Positions 17,012 to 24,603 of a stretch of DNA of 50,716 nt are shown here, one piece after another. A program made the translations under genes and the position numbers. Under the pieces are notes generated by a model that saw nothing but the letters and a program-made list of their open reading frames with translations, ran no database searches and was not told where the DNA came from. This DNA comes from Flavobacterium sp. A45 (GTDB lineage: Bacteria > Bacteroidota > Bacteroidia > Flavobacteriales > Flavobacteriaceae): positions 1-50,716 of the forward strand of contig NZ_MUNX01000058.1 in assembly GCF_002001005.1 (NCBI RefSeq), read 5' to 3'. Position 1 is the stretch's first letter, and every line of letters starts with the position of its first letter.

Positions 17012-18154
17012 ATGAAATTTTCGTTCTACAAAGTTATTTTATTCGTCATTCTTTTTTCATTTATTGGATGTAAAAAAAATGAAAAAAATGACACTCAAAC
17101 TGATGTCAACACTCCAAATAGCATTCAGTATGCCAAAAGTTTAGCCATTCACAAACACGAAGGTTATACAGTGGTAACGGTTTCAAATCCTTGGCCGGAT
17201 GCGGTTAAAGATTTCACTTATATTCTAAAAGAAAAAAACGGAATTGTTCCGGACAGCTTAAAAAAATACACTGAAATTTCCGTTCCATTACAATCTATTG
17301 TAGTGACTTCGACCACAAATATTCCGTTTCTTGAAATGCTCGGTGTCGAAAAATCGCTTGTTGGTTTCCCTCATACAGATTATATCTCATCCGAAAAAAC
17401 AAGAGCCTTAATTGATGCTGGTTCAGTTAAAAATGTTGGACAAAACGAGAAACTCAATATTGAACAACTGATAGAATTGTCACCGGAACTCATCGTAACT
17501 TTTGGCATTGACAATAACAATCCCTCTATTGAAAATTTACAAAAGAGCGGTTTAAAAGTACTCATTCAAGCCGATTGGATGGAGCAATCTCCACTTGGAA
17601 AAGCTGAATGGTTAAAACTTTACGGAGCATTATTCGGAAAAGAAAAAGAGGCCGATATTTTGTTCGAAAATATTGTAAAAGAATACAACAACGCTCTAGC
17701 TTTGGTTGCTGATAAAAAACCGACTTCGACTGTTTTATACGGTTCGATGTATCAAGACCAATGGTTTGTGGCCAAAGGAAACAGTTGGGTTGCGCAATTT
17801 ATGAAAGATGCCAAAGCCGATTATCTTTGGAAAGACCTCGAAGGTACCGGAAGTCTTGGGTTGTCTTTTGAAAATATATTGGACAAAGCAAAAACTGCTA
17901 ATTTTTGGATTGCAACTGGTTCGTTCAAATCATTGTCTGAACTGGAAAAAGCCAATCCTCATTACAGTCAGTTTGATGCTTTTACAAATAAAACGATTTA
18001 TACTTTTGAAGGAAAATTGGGAGCTACCGGAGGTACTATTTTTTATGAATTGTCACCATCAAGACCTGATTTAGTACTGAAAGATTACATCAAAATTTTT
18101 CATCCTGAATTGCTTCCTGATTATACTTTTACTTTTGCTACTAAACTGAATTAG
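17012..18154 (+). CDS. btuF: Cobalamin-type ABC transporter substrate-binding lipoprotein
   Basis: A 380-residue lipoprotein (signal ends FSFIGC, Cys about 20) with a TroA/BtuF-like fold of two alpha/beta lobes. IVVTSTTNIPFLEMLGVEKSLVG starts the first lobe; the LIELSPELIVTFG and LLKIYW-type segments are characteristic of class III binding proteins. It would hand ligand to the permease encoded seven bases downstream. Cobalamin is the most likely ligand because cob and btuB genes flank it. Iron siderophores or heme use the same family, so this remains an inference. Confidence 0.85.
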   Translation: MKFSFYKVILFVILFSFIGCKKNEKNDTQTDVNTPNSIQYAKSLAIHKHEGYTVVTVSNPWPDAVKDFTYILKEKNGIVPDSLKKYTEISVPLQSIVVTSTTNIPFLEMLGVEKSLVGFPHTDYISSEKTRALIDAGSVKNVGQNEKLNIEQLIELSPELIVTFGIDNNNPSIENLQKSGLKVLIQADWMEQSPLGKAEWLKLYGALFGKEKEADILFENIVKEYNNALALVADKKPTSTVLYGSMYQDQWFVAKGNSWVAQFMKDAKADYLWKDLEGTGSLGLSFENILDKAKTANFWIATGSFKSLSELEKANPHYSQFDAFTNKTIYTFEGKLGATGGTIFYELSPSRPDLVLKDYIKIFHPELLPDYTFTFATKLN

Positions 18155-18161
18155 ACACAAA

Positions 18162-19190
18162 TTGAACAATCAAAAACGAAATACAATCTTATTCTCATTC
18201 CTATTTTTAGGGCTTATTGTGCTGTTTTTTGTAAACATTAGTTTTGGGTCGATTACAATCCCTTTCAAAGAAGTTTACAACAGTTTGACAGGAGGATATT
18301 CGAGTAAATCGACTTGGGAATATATCATCATCAACTACCGTTTGCCCAAAGCGATTACGGCAGTTTTGGTCGGAATGGGATTATCTATTAGCGGATTATT
18401 AATGCAGACTTTATTTCGGAATCCGCTTGCTGGACCTTATGTTTTGGGGCTTAGTTCGGGGGCTAGTTTGGGAGTTGCTTTTGTAATATTAGGAGCCAGC
18501 GTATTACCTTCATTTTTGAGTGATCTTTTATTGTCTCCCTACGGAATCGTTTTGGCATCAACACTAGGAAGCACGAGCGTTTTATTATTGGTTTTATTGG
18601 TTTCGCAACGTTTGCGTGACACCATGGCAATTTTGATAGTTGGACTTATGTTTGGTAGTTTTACCAGTGCAGTTGTGGGCGTTTTAACTTATTTCAGTTC
18701 CGCAGAGCAACTACAAAAATTCACTTTTTGGTCGATGGGTAATCTGGGCAATTTGTCCTGGCCATCTATTCTCATTTTAACGATTTGTGTCTTATTGGGA
18801 TTATTCCTCAGTTTGCTTAGTATAAAGCCATTGAACGCACTATTATTGGGTGAAAATTATGCCAAAAGTATGGGGTTGAATTTCAACAAAGCTCGGCTTA
18901 TAATCATATTAGCTACGAGTATTTTGGCGGGTAGCATAACGGCTTATGCGGGTCCGATCGCTTTTATAGGATTGGCAGTTCCTCATATCGCCAAATTAGT
19001 ATTTCAAACCAGTAATCATACTGTTTTATTCTGGAGCACTTTGCTTTTTGGCGCAGCTATAATGTTGGTTTGTGATGTGGTTTCCCAAATGCCAGGAATG
19101 GAAATTACCTTGCCTATCAACGCCATTACTTCGATACTGGGAGCGCCGGTGGTTATTTGGCTCTTGGTTCGAAAGAGGAGTTTTAAGTAG
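18162..19190 (+). CDS. btuC: FecCD/BtuC-family ABC transporter permease
   Basis: A 342-residue membrane protein with about ten hydrophobic segments, typical of BtuC/FecCD. Family marks include NYRLPKAITAVLVGMGLSISG, split here as YRLPKAITAVLVG and SISGLLMQTLFRNPLAGPYV, then GSITAYAGPIAFIGLAVPH near the C-terminus. Translation probably starts at TTG 18162: no ATG is available nearby and NNQKRNTILFSFLFLG is a sensible N-terminus. It lies seven bases after btuF. It moves cobalamin or a related ligand across the inner membrane. Confidence 0.88.
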   Translation: MNNQKRNTILFSFLFLGLIVLFFVNISFGSITIPFKEVYNSLTGGYSSKSTWEYIIINYRLPKAITAVLVGMGLSISGLLMQTLFRNPLAGPYVLGLSSGASLGVAFVILGASVLPSFLSDLLLSPYGIVLASTLGSTSVLLLVLLVSQRLRDTMAILIVGLMFGSFTSAVVGVLTYFSSAEQLQKFTFWSMGNLGNLSWPSILILTICVLLGLFLSLLSIKPLNALLLGENYAKSMGLNFNKARLIIILATSILAGSITAYAGPIAFIGLAVPHIAKLVFQTSNHTVLFWSTLLFGAAIMLVCDVVSQMPGMEITLPINAITSILGAPVVIWLLVRKRSFK

Positions 19191-19256
19191 ACTTATAATT
19201 GAACACTCGGTTATCGTTTACATATTTCAATTTTAAAACATTTAAATAAAAATATT

Positions 19257-19601
19257 ATGCCACATTTTGTAATTGATTGTTCCGAAAACATACTGAATCT
19301 AAAATCGCCCGAAAAAATTATGCAAGCCGTTTATGATACTGCAGAATCAACAGGTCTTTTTGACCCAGCAGATATTAAAGTTCGCATCAATCCTTTTCGA
19401 TATTACAACACAGGAAATACTAAGGATGATTTTATTCATATTTTTGCGAACATAATGGAAGGCCGTACAACTGCTCAAAAAAGCAATCTCTCGAACAAAA
19501 TAGTTAGTCAGTTGAAGCTAATGTTTCCTGAGATTCCGATTTTATCCATAAACATCAGGGATTTTGAAAAAGCTACCTATTGCAATAAATCTATGGTGTA
19601 A
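19257..19601 (+). CDS. Tautomerase-fold protein, 5-carboxymethyl-2-hydroxymuconate isomerase-like
   Basis: A 114-residue protein starting MPHFVIDCSENIL, the hallmark of the CHMI branch of the tautomerase superfamily, where Pro2 becomes the N-terminal catalytic base after Met removal. HIFANIMEGRTTAQKSNLS contains the conserved Gly-Arg region. Homologs isomerise an aromatic-degradation intermediate, but no homoprotocatechuate pathway gene is in view. The gene sits between btuC and btuD in the same direction, with gaps of 66 and 49 bases. A role in transport or B12 use is therefore possible but unsupported. It may simply be an inserted gene. Confidence 0.8.
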   Translation: MPHFVIDCSENILNLKSPEKIMQAVYDTAESTGLFDPADIKVRINPFRYYNTGNTKDDFIHIFANIMEGRTTAQKSNLSNKIVSQLKLMFPEIPILSINIRDFEKATYCNKSMV

Positions 19602-19650
19602 ATTTTCGTTTTTCAGTAAAATAATTATCTAAAATTTAGAGCATTTCAAA

Positions 19651-20427
19651 ATGAGCAATATCCTAACCACAGAAAATTTAAGCATTGGATACTCTTCCAA
19701 AAAGGAGACCGTGACCATTGCAGAAAACCTCAACCTGAACTTACAGGCTGGAAAACTGATTGCTTTGATTGGAGCAAATGGTATTGGGAAATCTACTTTG
19801 TTACGCACTATTACTGGAATCCAAAAACCTTTGCATGGAACTGTTTTCTTGAACGATAAGAAAATAACCAGCTACGAACCTTTGGCACTTGCCCAAAATT
19901 TAAGTATGGTTTTGACCGAGAAACTACCACCCAGTAATTTAACCGTTTTTGAATTGGTTGCCTTGGGACGTCAGCCGTACACCAATTGGATTGGCACATT
20001 ATCAGATACCGATGTTCAAATCGTACAAGACGCAATCGAGCTAACGCAAATTGGCCATTTGTCACAAAAAAAACATTACGAAATAAGCGACGGTCAGTTA
20101 CAAAAGGTTTTGATTGCAAGAGCTTTGGCACAAGATACTCCCTTGATTATCCTTGATGAACCCACTACACATTTGGACTTATTGCACAAAGTTTCGTTGT
20201 TGAAACTCTTGAAAAAACTAACACACGAAACAGGAAAGTGTATTCTATTTTCGACTCACGACATTGATATGGCCATACAATTAAGCGACGAGATGATTAT
20301 CATGACACCCGAAACTGTCGTACAAGACGAACCTTGTAACTTAATTAGCAAAGGAAGTTTTAATACTTTATTCAAAGACGAACATATCGTTTTTGACAGC
20401 GAAAAAGGCAAATTTGTTATTACTTAG
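19651..20427 (+). CDS. btuD: ABC transporter ATP-binding protein, BtuD/FecE-like
   Basis: A 258-residue ATPase. Walker A GANGIGKST (41-49), Q-loop near LAQNLSMVLTE, signature ISDGQLQKV (145-153), Walker B LIILDEPTTHLD (165-176) and H-loop FSTHDID are all present. The signature reads ISDGQ instead of the usual LSGGQ or LSGGE; the Ser, Gly and Gln that contact ATP are kept. It powers the BtuC-like permease. In most genomes btuC and btuD are adjacent; here a tautomerase gene lies between them. Confidence 0.9.
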   Translation: MSNILTTENLSIGYSSKKETVTIAENLNLNLQAGKLIALIGANGIGKSTLLRTITGIQKPLHGTVFLNDKKITSYEPLALAQNLSMVLTEKLPPSNLTVFELVALGRQPYTNWIGTLSDTDVQIVQDAIELTQIGHLSQKKHYEISDGQLQKVLIARALAQDTPLIILDEPTTHLDLLHKVSLLKLLKKLTHETGKCILFSTHDIDMAIQLSDEMIIMTPETVVQDEPCNLISKGSFNTLFKDEHIVFDSEKGKFVIT

Positions 20428-20456
20428 AATTATGAGTTTTGGGTTTACTGCACAAG

Positions 20457-20487
20457 ACTGAAATCTGTAAACTGAAATCCGCAAACT
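20457..20487 (+). repeat. 14-bp tandem repeat
   Basis: ACTGAAATCTGTAA is followed at once by ACTGAAATCCGCAA and then ACT: two units, 12 of 14 identical. It lies between the convergent btuD and methyltransferase genes. No terminator is obvious here. Confidence 0.7.
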
Positions 20488-20490
20488 TTT

Positions 20491-22098
20491 TTAAATTCCT
20501 TTCAATAAATTAATACTCACTGTCGCAATTTCTGAATCTGGGAATTTTTTAAAATAACTAGGATCAGGAAACAATCCTGCTTCGGCGGCGTTTTTATGCA
20601 GAACATCAATCTCCACAATATATTGATCCGAAAAACCGTGTGTAGCATCATAAGCCGTGGCTGCTGTTTTGCCTAAATTTTCAGCTGTCAAATGAGGCGA
20701 AATAGTATGCAATTCGATGATTAACAATCCAAATTCATGAACATAAGGTGACCATTTCTGGAAGTGTTCCAATAAATTACCTTCTACTAAATTGTTGTTT
20801 ATTCGAACACCTCTGTGTGCAAATGCTCCGGTTGAACTGCTTATCCTTCCTTCAGTGATTTGTTTTGGCATTTCCCAAATCCTGTTGTGATCCAGAAAGG
20901 TTCTCACATTCAGCAAATCTTTTAAATCGATATTATAATTTTCCCATAAATCTTCAGCAAGCAAATCTGGACGACCAATATCTCCCCAAATCACTTTGGC
21001 CCAAATATCAGCTTTGATTAAATTGGCTCGTGTTACTTTTAGCGCTGCTTGATTGTAATCGGCACCCACCAAAAATAAAGGATGGGTATTTAGCATTCTT
21101 CCCCTCAAAGTCTGTCGGTCAATCACATTAAAAATATGTTCCAGAAAAGCACCATTTCCGCAGCCCATATCCAAAATTCCTTTGGGTTGCTCTTCAATAG
21201 GCAAATTGAATAATTTGATGATAATTTCGTCAACAACTTTAAAATAGGTGTCGTGGGCGCCACCACTTCCCCATACGTTCATTTCTCGATCGACATGGAT
21301 TTCATCATCCCCATCTCCAACAATTCTTAAAACAGAAGGATCTCCAAAAATTAATTCATTCATTTTACTAAAAGTTGGCAAATATGAGACCGTCACACCA
21401 TAAGCAGAAGCTCTTTTGGCAAAAAACAATCCAGTTTCAGTAAACTGATAATTGCCTTTTTTTTGCGTAAACCATTCCAAATAAACCAAAAAATCAAGGA
21501 TGATTTTGAAGTTTTCGGGGGATTTATGAAACTCTTCTGGACGAAAAGATATTTCCATAAAATATTTATGAAACATACCACTCATGCCCAGACGAACTAC
21601 AGTTGGACCAACCAAAAAACCTTCAATATGCTTTAAAATTTGATGTTGAATGGTATTGGTTAAAGAATCCGAAGAGAACGAAATTCCATAATTGTCTTTA
21701 TACTTTTCGAAAATAGATTTTAAGCGTTCAAAGGGAGCCTCTTCAAATAATCTGGGATGAAAATCCATTGAATAATGCAATAAATCAACAGCATCTTCGT
21801 ACAATGGAAACAGGGAAAAAGCTGTTTCGCTTTTTTCATTAATGCCAATGGTAATTAGGTCAGTACTCGTAGCAATATGATAATTGAGGAAACCTTGAGA
21901 AGCCAAAACACGCAAACCCACATTGAGGTAGCCTTCATTGGCATTAAATTTTTCGGTGAGTTCAGAAAGGCTTACTTCCTTTTTATCTAAAATATAAGCT
22001 AACACACCTTTTTTATATAAACAAAAAGCTACCGGAGCTGTCACTAAACCATCGAGATGTCTAAAAATAGTACTTCGTAAGGAAACGTTATCTATCAT
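20491..22098 (-). CDS. Class I SAM-dependent methyltransferase with two winged-helix-like segments
   Basis: A 535-residue protein. The methyltransferase motif I is ILDMGCGNGAFLEH (about 308-321), followed by LFLVGADYNQAALKV and a C-terminal half with AHRGVRINNN and FGLLIIELHT. The N-terminal half contains two related helical segments, near RHLDGLVTAPVAFCLYKKG (about 13-31) and KHIEGFLVGPTVVRLGMSG (about 156-174). Each is followed by a winged-helix-like stretch, so it looks like an internal duplication. It resembles methyltransferases of natural-product type (AprA-related), a tentative match. The ATG at 22098 is preferred over one at 22122, because a TATATTTG promoter element at 22132-22139 would leave almost no leader for the longer form. 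Substrate unknown. Confidence 0.75.
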   Translation of the reverse strand: MIDNVSLRSTIFRHLDGLVTAPVAFCLYKKGVLAYILDKKEVSLSELTEKFNANEGYLNVGLRVLASQGFLNYHIATSTDLITIGINEKSETAFSLFPLYEDAVDLLHYSMDFHPRLFEEAPFERLKSIFEKYKDNYGISFSSDSLTNTIQHQILKHIEGFLVGPTVVRLGMSGMFHKYFMEISFRPEEFHKSPENFKIILDFLVYLEWFTQKKGNYQFTETGLFFAKRASAYGVTVSYLPTFSKMNELIFGDPSVLRIVGDGDDEIHVDREMNVWGSGGAHDTYFKVVDEIIIKLFNLPIEEQPKGILDMGCGNGAFLEHIFNVIDRQTLRGRMLNTHPLFLVGADYNQAALKVTRANLIKADIWAKVIWGDIGRPDLLAEDLWENYNIDLKDLLNVRTFLDHNRIWEMPKQITEGRISSSTGAFAHRGVRINNNLVEGNLLEHFQKWSPYVHEFGLLIIELHTISPHLTAENLGKTAATAYDATHGFSDQYIVEIDVLHKNAAEAGLFPDPSYFKKFPDSEIATVSINLLKGI

Positions 22099-22131
22099 AA
22101 AAAGAGATTTAAGACCTAACATTGTCTATCT

Positions 22132-22139
22132 CAAATATA
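22132..22139 (-). promoter_or_regulatory. -7 promoter element of the methyltransferase gene
   Basis: The minus strand reads TATATTTG, a full match to TAnnTTTG, 34 bases upstream of the ATG at 22098. Confidence 0.65.
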
Positions 22140-22199
22140 TGAAATTTCCTTTAAAAAAATAGATTTTCTTTACTACAAATAGATTTTAAACACCTCATA

Positions 22200-22312
22200 T
22201 TAAACACCTAACCCAATTTCTCTCTTTGCTTCTCCAACAACGAAAGTAATCGAATTGGCAATATTAAAACTTCTGATTAACGGGGACATAAGAATGGTCA
22301 GATGGTTTTTGA
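22200..22312 (-). pseudogene. Decayed copy of the trmL 3' end
   Basis: On the minus strand this stretch reads in frame as NHLTILMSPLIRSFNIAN, then SITFVVGEAKREIGLGV, then a stop. Intact trmL (22905-23357) ends NHLTIPMSPLIRSFNIAN, then SVAFVVGEAKRQIIGL. From NHLTI to the shared Ile, 27 of 31 residues match, and 22 bases around 22253-22274 are identical. Upstream of this the frame becomes KKIILKYD and loses similarity, with no start. It is therefore a remnant of about 37 codons. Together with intact trmL it brackets the DUF4468-like gene. Confidence 0.85.
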
Positions 22313-22390
22313 TATCATATTTAAGGATGATTTTTTTTTTCGAAAAGGAAAAAGGAAAATTTACTTTCAAACAAAACCATCACAGTTGTT

Positions 22391-22398
22391 TATCTTTG
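22391..22398 (+). promoter_or_regulatory. -7 promoter element of the DUF4468-like gene
   Basis: TATCTTTG matches TAnnTTTG and lies 22 bases before the ATG at 22421. The rest of 22313-22390 holds a T run and no other feature. Confidence 0.65.
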
Positions 22399-22420
22399 TA
22401 AGAGTCGTAAAAACCTAGAG

Positions 22421-22918
22421 ATGAAATACTTTCTTAAAATAACCTTGTTTTTTTGGATTGTCGTAAGTTCGGCACAGACAAAGTTGGAACTGACACCTAA
22501 AGGGTTTGCTCCTCTGGAAATAGAAATGCCCAATCAGCCTATTAATAAGTTAATAGAGCAATCTAAAGAATGGGCACGGTATTATAATGAAAAGGGTTCA
22601 GATGTTTTTGATGTTACTGAAAATTCCTTAACCATTGAAGCTCGCTATGAAAATGCTTATTACTACTGGAATTTAGCCGTAAAATATAATTTTGACATCA
22701 AATACAGCCTTAAAATTGTGTTTGGAGAAAATCAAAAATATACCCTTACATTTACTGTAAAAGAAATTTATACCGATAGGGTACTGATGAAGACTACGGT
22801 AGTCGATTTTTTTACTTCTGAAGGTAAACTCAAGGAAGATTTCAAAGATTCTAAACCTTCATTGGAAAACACCGTAAATAGAATTATAAAATCTTATATC
22901 AATTTCATAGCCCAATAA
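22421..22918 (+). CDS. Secreted DUF4468-like hypothetical protein
   Basis: A 165-residue protein with signal peptide MKYFLKITLFFWIVVSSAQ. The mature part alternates beta-strand-like stretches (KYSLKIVFGENQKYTLTFTV) with a C-terminal helix. This resembles DUF4468, small Bacteroidota envelope proteins of unknown role; the match is tentative. Its last 14 bases overlap the 3' end of trmL on the other strand, with no terminator between. A broken trmL tail lies upstream. The arrangement suggests that this gene arrived at the trmL 3' end together with a replacement tail. Confidence 0.65.
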   Translation: MKYFLKITLFFWIVVSSAQTKLELTPKGFAPLEIEMPNQPINKLIEQSKEWARYYNEKGSDVFDVTENSLTIEARYENAYYYWNLAVKYNFDIKYSLKIVFGENQKYTLTFTVKEIYTDRVLMKTTVVDFFTSEGKLKEDFKDSKPSLENTVNRIIKSYINFIAQ

Positions 22919-23357
22919 TCTGTCTCTTCGCTTCTCCCACTACAAACGCAACGGAATTGGCAATATTAAAACTTCGAATTAATGGTGACATGGGAATGGT
23001 CAAATGATTTTCGAATAATGCTAAAACTTCGGCACTCAAACCTACACTTTCCTTGCCAAAAACCAACCAATCCCCATCTTGAAATTGATTTTCCAAATAG
23101 GACTTTTCGGCATGAGAACTCATCAGAAAAACTCTAGATTTATCCGGAATTTGAGACATCCATTCGGCTACATTTTGATATTCTGTTACATCAAGGTGCA
23201 CCCAATAATCAAGTCCAGAACGCTTTAGGTTTTTATCATTAATAACGAAGCCAAAAGGATGTATTAAGTGCAAACGGCTTTCAGTACCTACACAAAGACG
23301 ACCAATATTTCCAGTATTATTAGGTATTTCGGGTTCTACGAGAACAATGTTTAACAT
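22905..23357 (-). CDS. trmL: tRNA (cytidine(34)-2'-O)-methyltransferase
   Basis: A 150-residue SPOUT-family methyltransferase that modifies the wobble base of tRNA-Leu. Family marks are MLNIVLVEPEIPNNTGNIGRLC at the N-terminus (residues 1-22; key EPEIPNNTGN), LVFGKESVGL, and a C-terminal PMSPLIRSFNIANSVA that forms part of the knotted SAM site. Length and start are standard. Its 3' end overlaps the convergent DUF4468-like gene by 14 bases. A decayed copy of its tail lies about 600 bases away at 22200-22312. Confidence 0.93.
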   Translation of the reverse strand: MLNIVLVEPEIPNNTGNIGRLCVGTESRLHLIHPFGFVINDKNLKRSGLDYWVHLDVTEYQNVAEWMSQIPDKSRVFLMSSHAEKSYLENQFQDGDWLVFGKESVGLSAEVLALFENHLTIPMSPLIRSFNIANSVAFVVGEAKRQIIGL

Positions 23358-23383
23358 AATTATTTGTTTAATCGGTAATTTGT

Positions 23384-23959
23384 TTATTCGTTTAATTGAA
23401 AATTAGAAACCTCCAAAACTTCACCAGCTTGCAAGTCATTTAAAAGTACGTTTCCTATTCGGACTCTTACCAATCTTAGGGTAGGAAAACCAACGGCTGC
23501 CGTCATTTTTCGTACTTGGCGAAACTTTCCTTCATTGACCGTGATAGACGCCCAAGAAGTAGGACCGTGACGCTCGTCCCGAATCTTTTTGCCTCTTGCT
23601 CCAAAATTAGGAATCTCGTTTACAATAAAAGCTTCACAGGGTTTGGTTGTATATTTTGTGCCATTAAAACCAATTTCGACACCATTTTTCAATTGTTCTA
23701 TTGCTTCGGGAGTAATAATTCCATCGACTTGCACATAGTATTCTTTGTCTACTTTTTTACTTCGAATGATTTCACTCATTTTCCCATCGGTTGTCAATAA
23801 AAGTAAACCTTCCGAATCTTCATCAAGTCGACCAATAGCCATTGTTCCGGCAGGAAAATCATGTAATTCACCCAAGAGTTTTTTCTTGCGTTTCAGTTCA
23901 TAAATAAATTGGCTTAAATAACCGTAGGGTTTGTGAAGGACGAAATGATGGTGGGACAT
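23384..23959 (-). CDS. rluE: Pseudouridine synthase, RluE-like
   Basis: A 191-residue RsuA/RluB/E/F-type enzyme without an S4 domain, as in RluE. It starts HHHFVLHKPYGYLSQF. Catalytic D46 lies in AIGRLDEDSEG. The C-terminal HGPTSWASITVNEGKFRQV and AVGFPTLRLVRVRIG closely follow RluE, which modifies 23S rRNA U2457 in E. coli numbering. The ATG at 23959 is chosen over an upstream one at 24031, because a TATCTTTG promoter element lies at 23981-23988. It is 26 bases upstream of trmL in the same direction, so the two RNA-modification genes may form an operon. Confidence 0.88.
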   Translation of the reverse strand: MSHHHFVLHKPYGYLSQFIYELKRKKKLLGELHDFPAGTMAIGRLDEDSEGLLLLTTDGKMSEIIRSKKVDKEYYVQVDGIITPEAIEQLKNGVEIGFNGTKYTTKPCEAFIVNEIPNFGARGKKIRDERHGPTSWASITVNEGKFRQVRKMTAAVGFPTLRLVRVRIGNVLLNDLQAGEVLEVSNFQLNE

Positions 23960-23980
23960 TCTAGATTTGTTTTGTGAGTA

Positions 23981-23988
23981 CAAAGATA
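23981..23988 (-). promoter_or_regulatory. -7 promoter element of the rluE-trmL unit
   Basis: The minus strand reads TATCTTTG, matching TAnnTTTG, about 20 bases before the ATG at 23959. It decides the start codon choice. Confidence 0.65.
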
Positions 23989-24125
23989 GATTTGTTTTTG
24001 GAGTATTAAAAAAGACCACTGCACATTTCATTCTTTAAACCCAATGCTATGTTAATTGATTGAATTACTGCAGATAAAAGCGTATCATTATAATAATTAT
24101 AGTATTAACACCAAAATATAACGAT

Positions 24126-24491
24126 ATGGAAAGTAATAATTTAGGTTCAAAAAAAACCAATAGCAAGCAAAATTCTGACACGCAACCAACTGATAAAAAC
24201 TTGAATTCAGAAACATCAAAACTTAAAGAAGAAATAGAAATTGATAGCCATGGAAATGAAAAAATAGTACAAAGAGCTCGGAATATTGAAGGTACCACTC
24301 CAGATCTTCCCGAAGAAATAGATAAAGATCAACTAGAAAAAAAGGGTTTGAACCGTGGAGTTTTAACGGAAAAAGACACTAAAAAAACACTAGAAAATAG
24401 AGATCGAAATTCTGACATAACACCCGATCGGTATCCAAACTCAAATCCAGACAATCATATTGACAGAGGGAATCAAAAATTGGATGAATAA
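24126..24491 (+). CDS. Small hydrophilic, probably disordered protein
   Basis: A 121-residue protein with no hydrophobic segment, no cysteine and very many Lys, Glu, Asp and Asn. It has no signal peptide. Motifs such as IEGTTPDLPEEIDKDQLEKKG and ITPDRYPNSNPDNH recall small flavobacterial stress-type hydrophilic proteins, but no family can be named. It stands alone between a divergent rluE and a strong bidirectional terminator. Steady codon use over the full length and the terminator placement support it as a real gene. Confidence 0.6.
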   Translation: MESNNLGSKKTNSKQNSDTQPTDKNLNSETSKLKEEIEIDSHGNEKIVQRARNIEGTTPDLPEEIDKDQLEKKGLNRGVLTEKDTKKTLENRDRNSDITPDRYPNSNPDNHIDRGNQKLDE

Positions 24492-24515
24492 AATGTATTT
24501 AAAAAATTAATTTAA

Positions 24516-24560
24516 AATACAAAATGCTAGATTTTGCAGGAGCATCTAGCATTTTGTATT
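24516..24560 (+). terminator. Bidirectional hairpin terminator
   Basis: A perfect 16-bp stem (24516-24531 with 24545-24560) around a 13-base loop, between convergent genes at 24491 and 24604. The T run after the stem is short, so efficiency is uncertain. Confidence 0.75.
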
Positions 24561-24603
24561 ATTCACATCAAAAATAAAATAATATTGTAGCTTTTTTGTA
24601 AAA

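Noticed and set aside
24126..24298. Minus-strand frame (24065-24298) with hydrophobic residues
   Set aside because: It overlaps the hydrophilic plus-strand gene in antisense, has no good start context, and its hydrophobicity is the mirror of Lys/Glu-rich codons.
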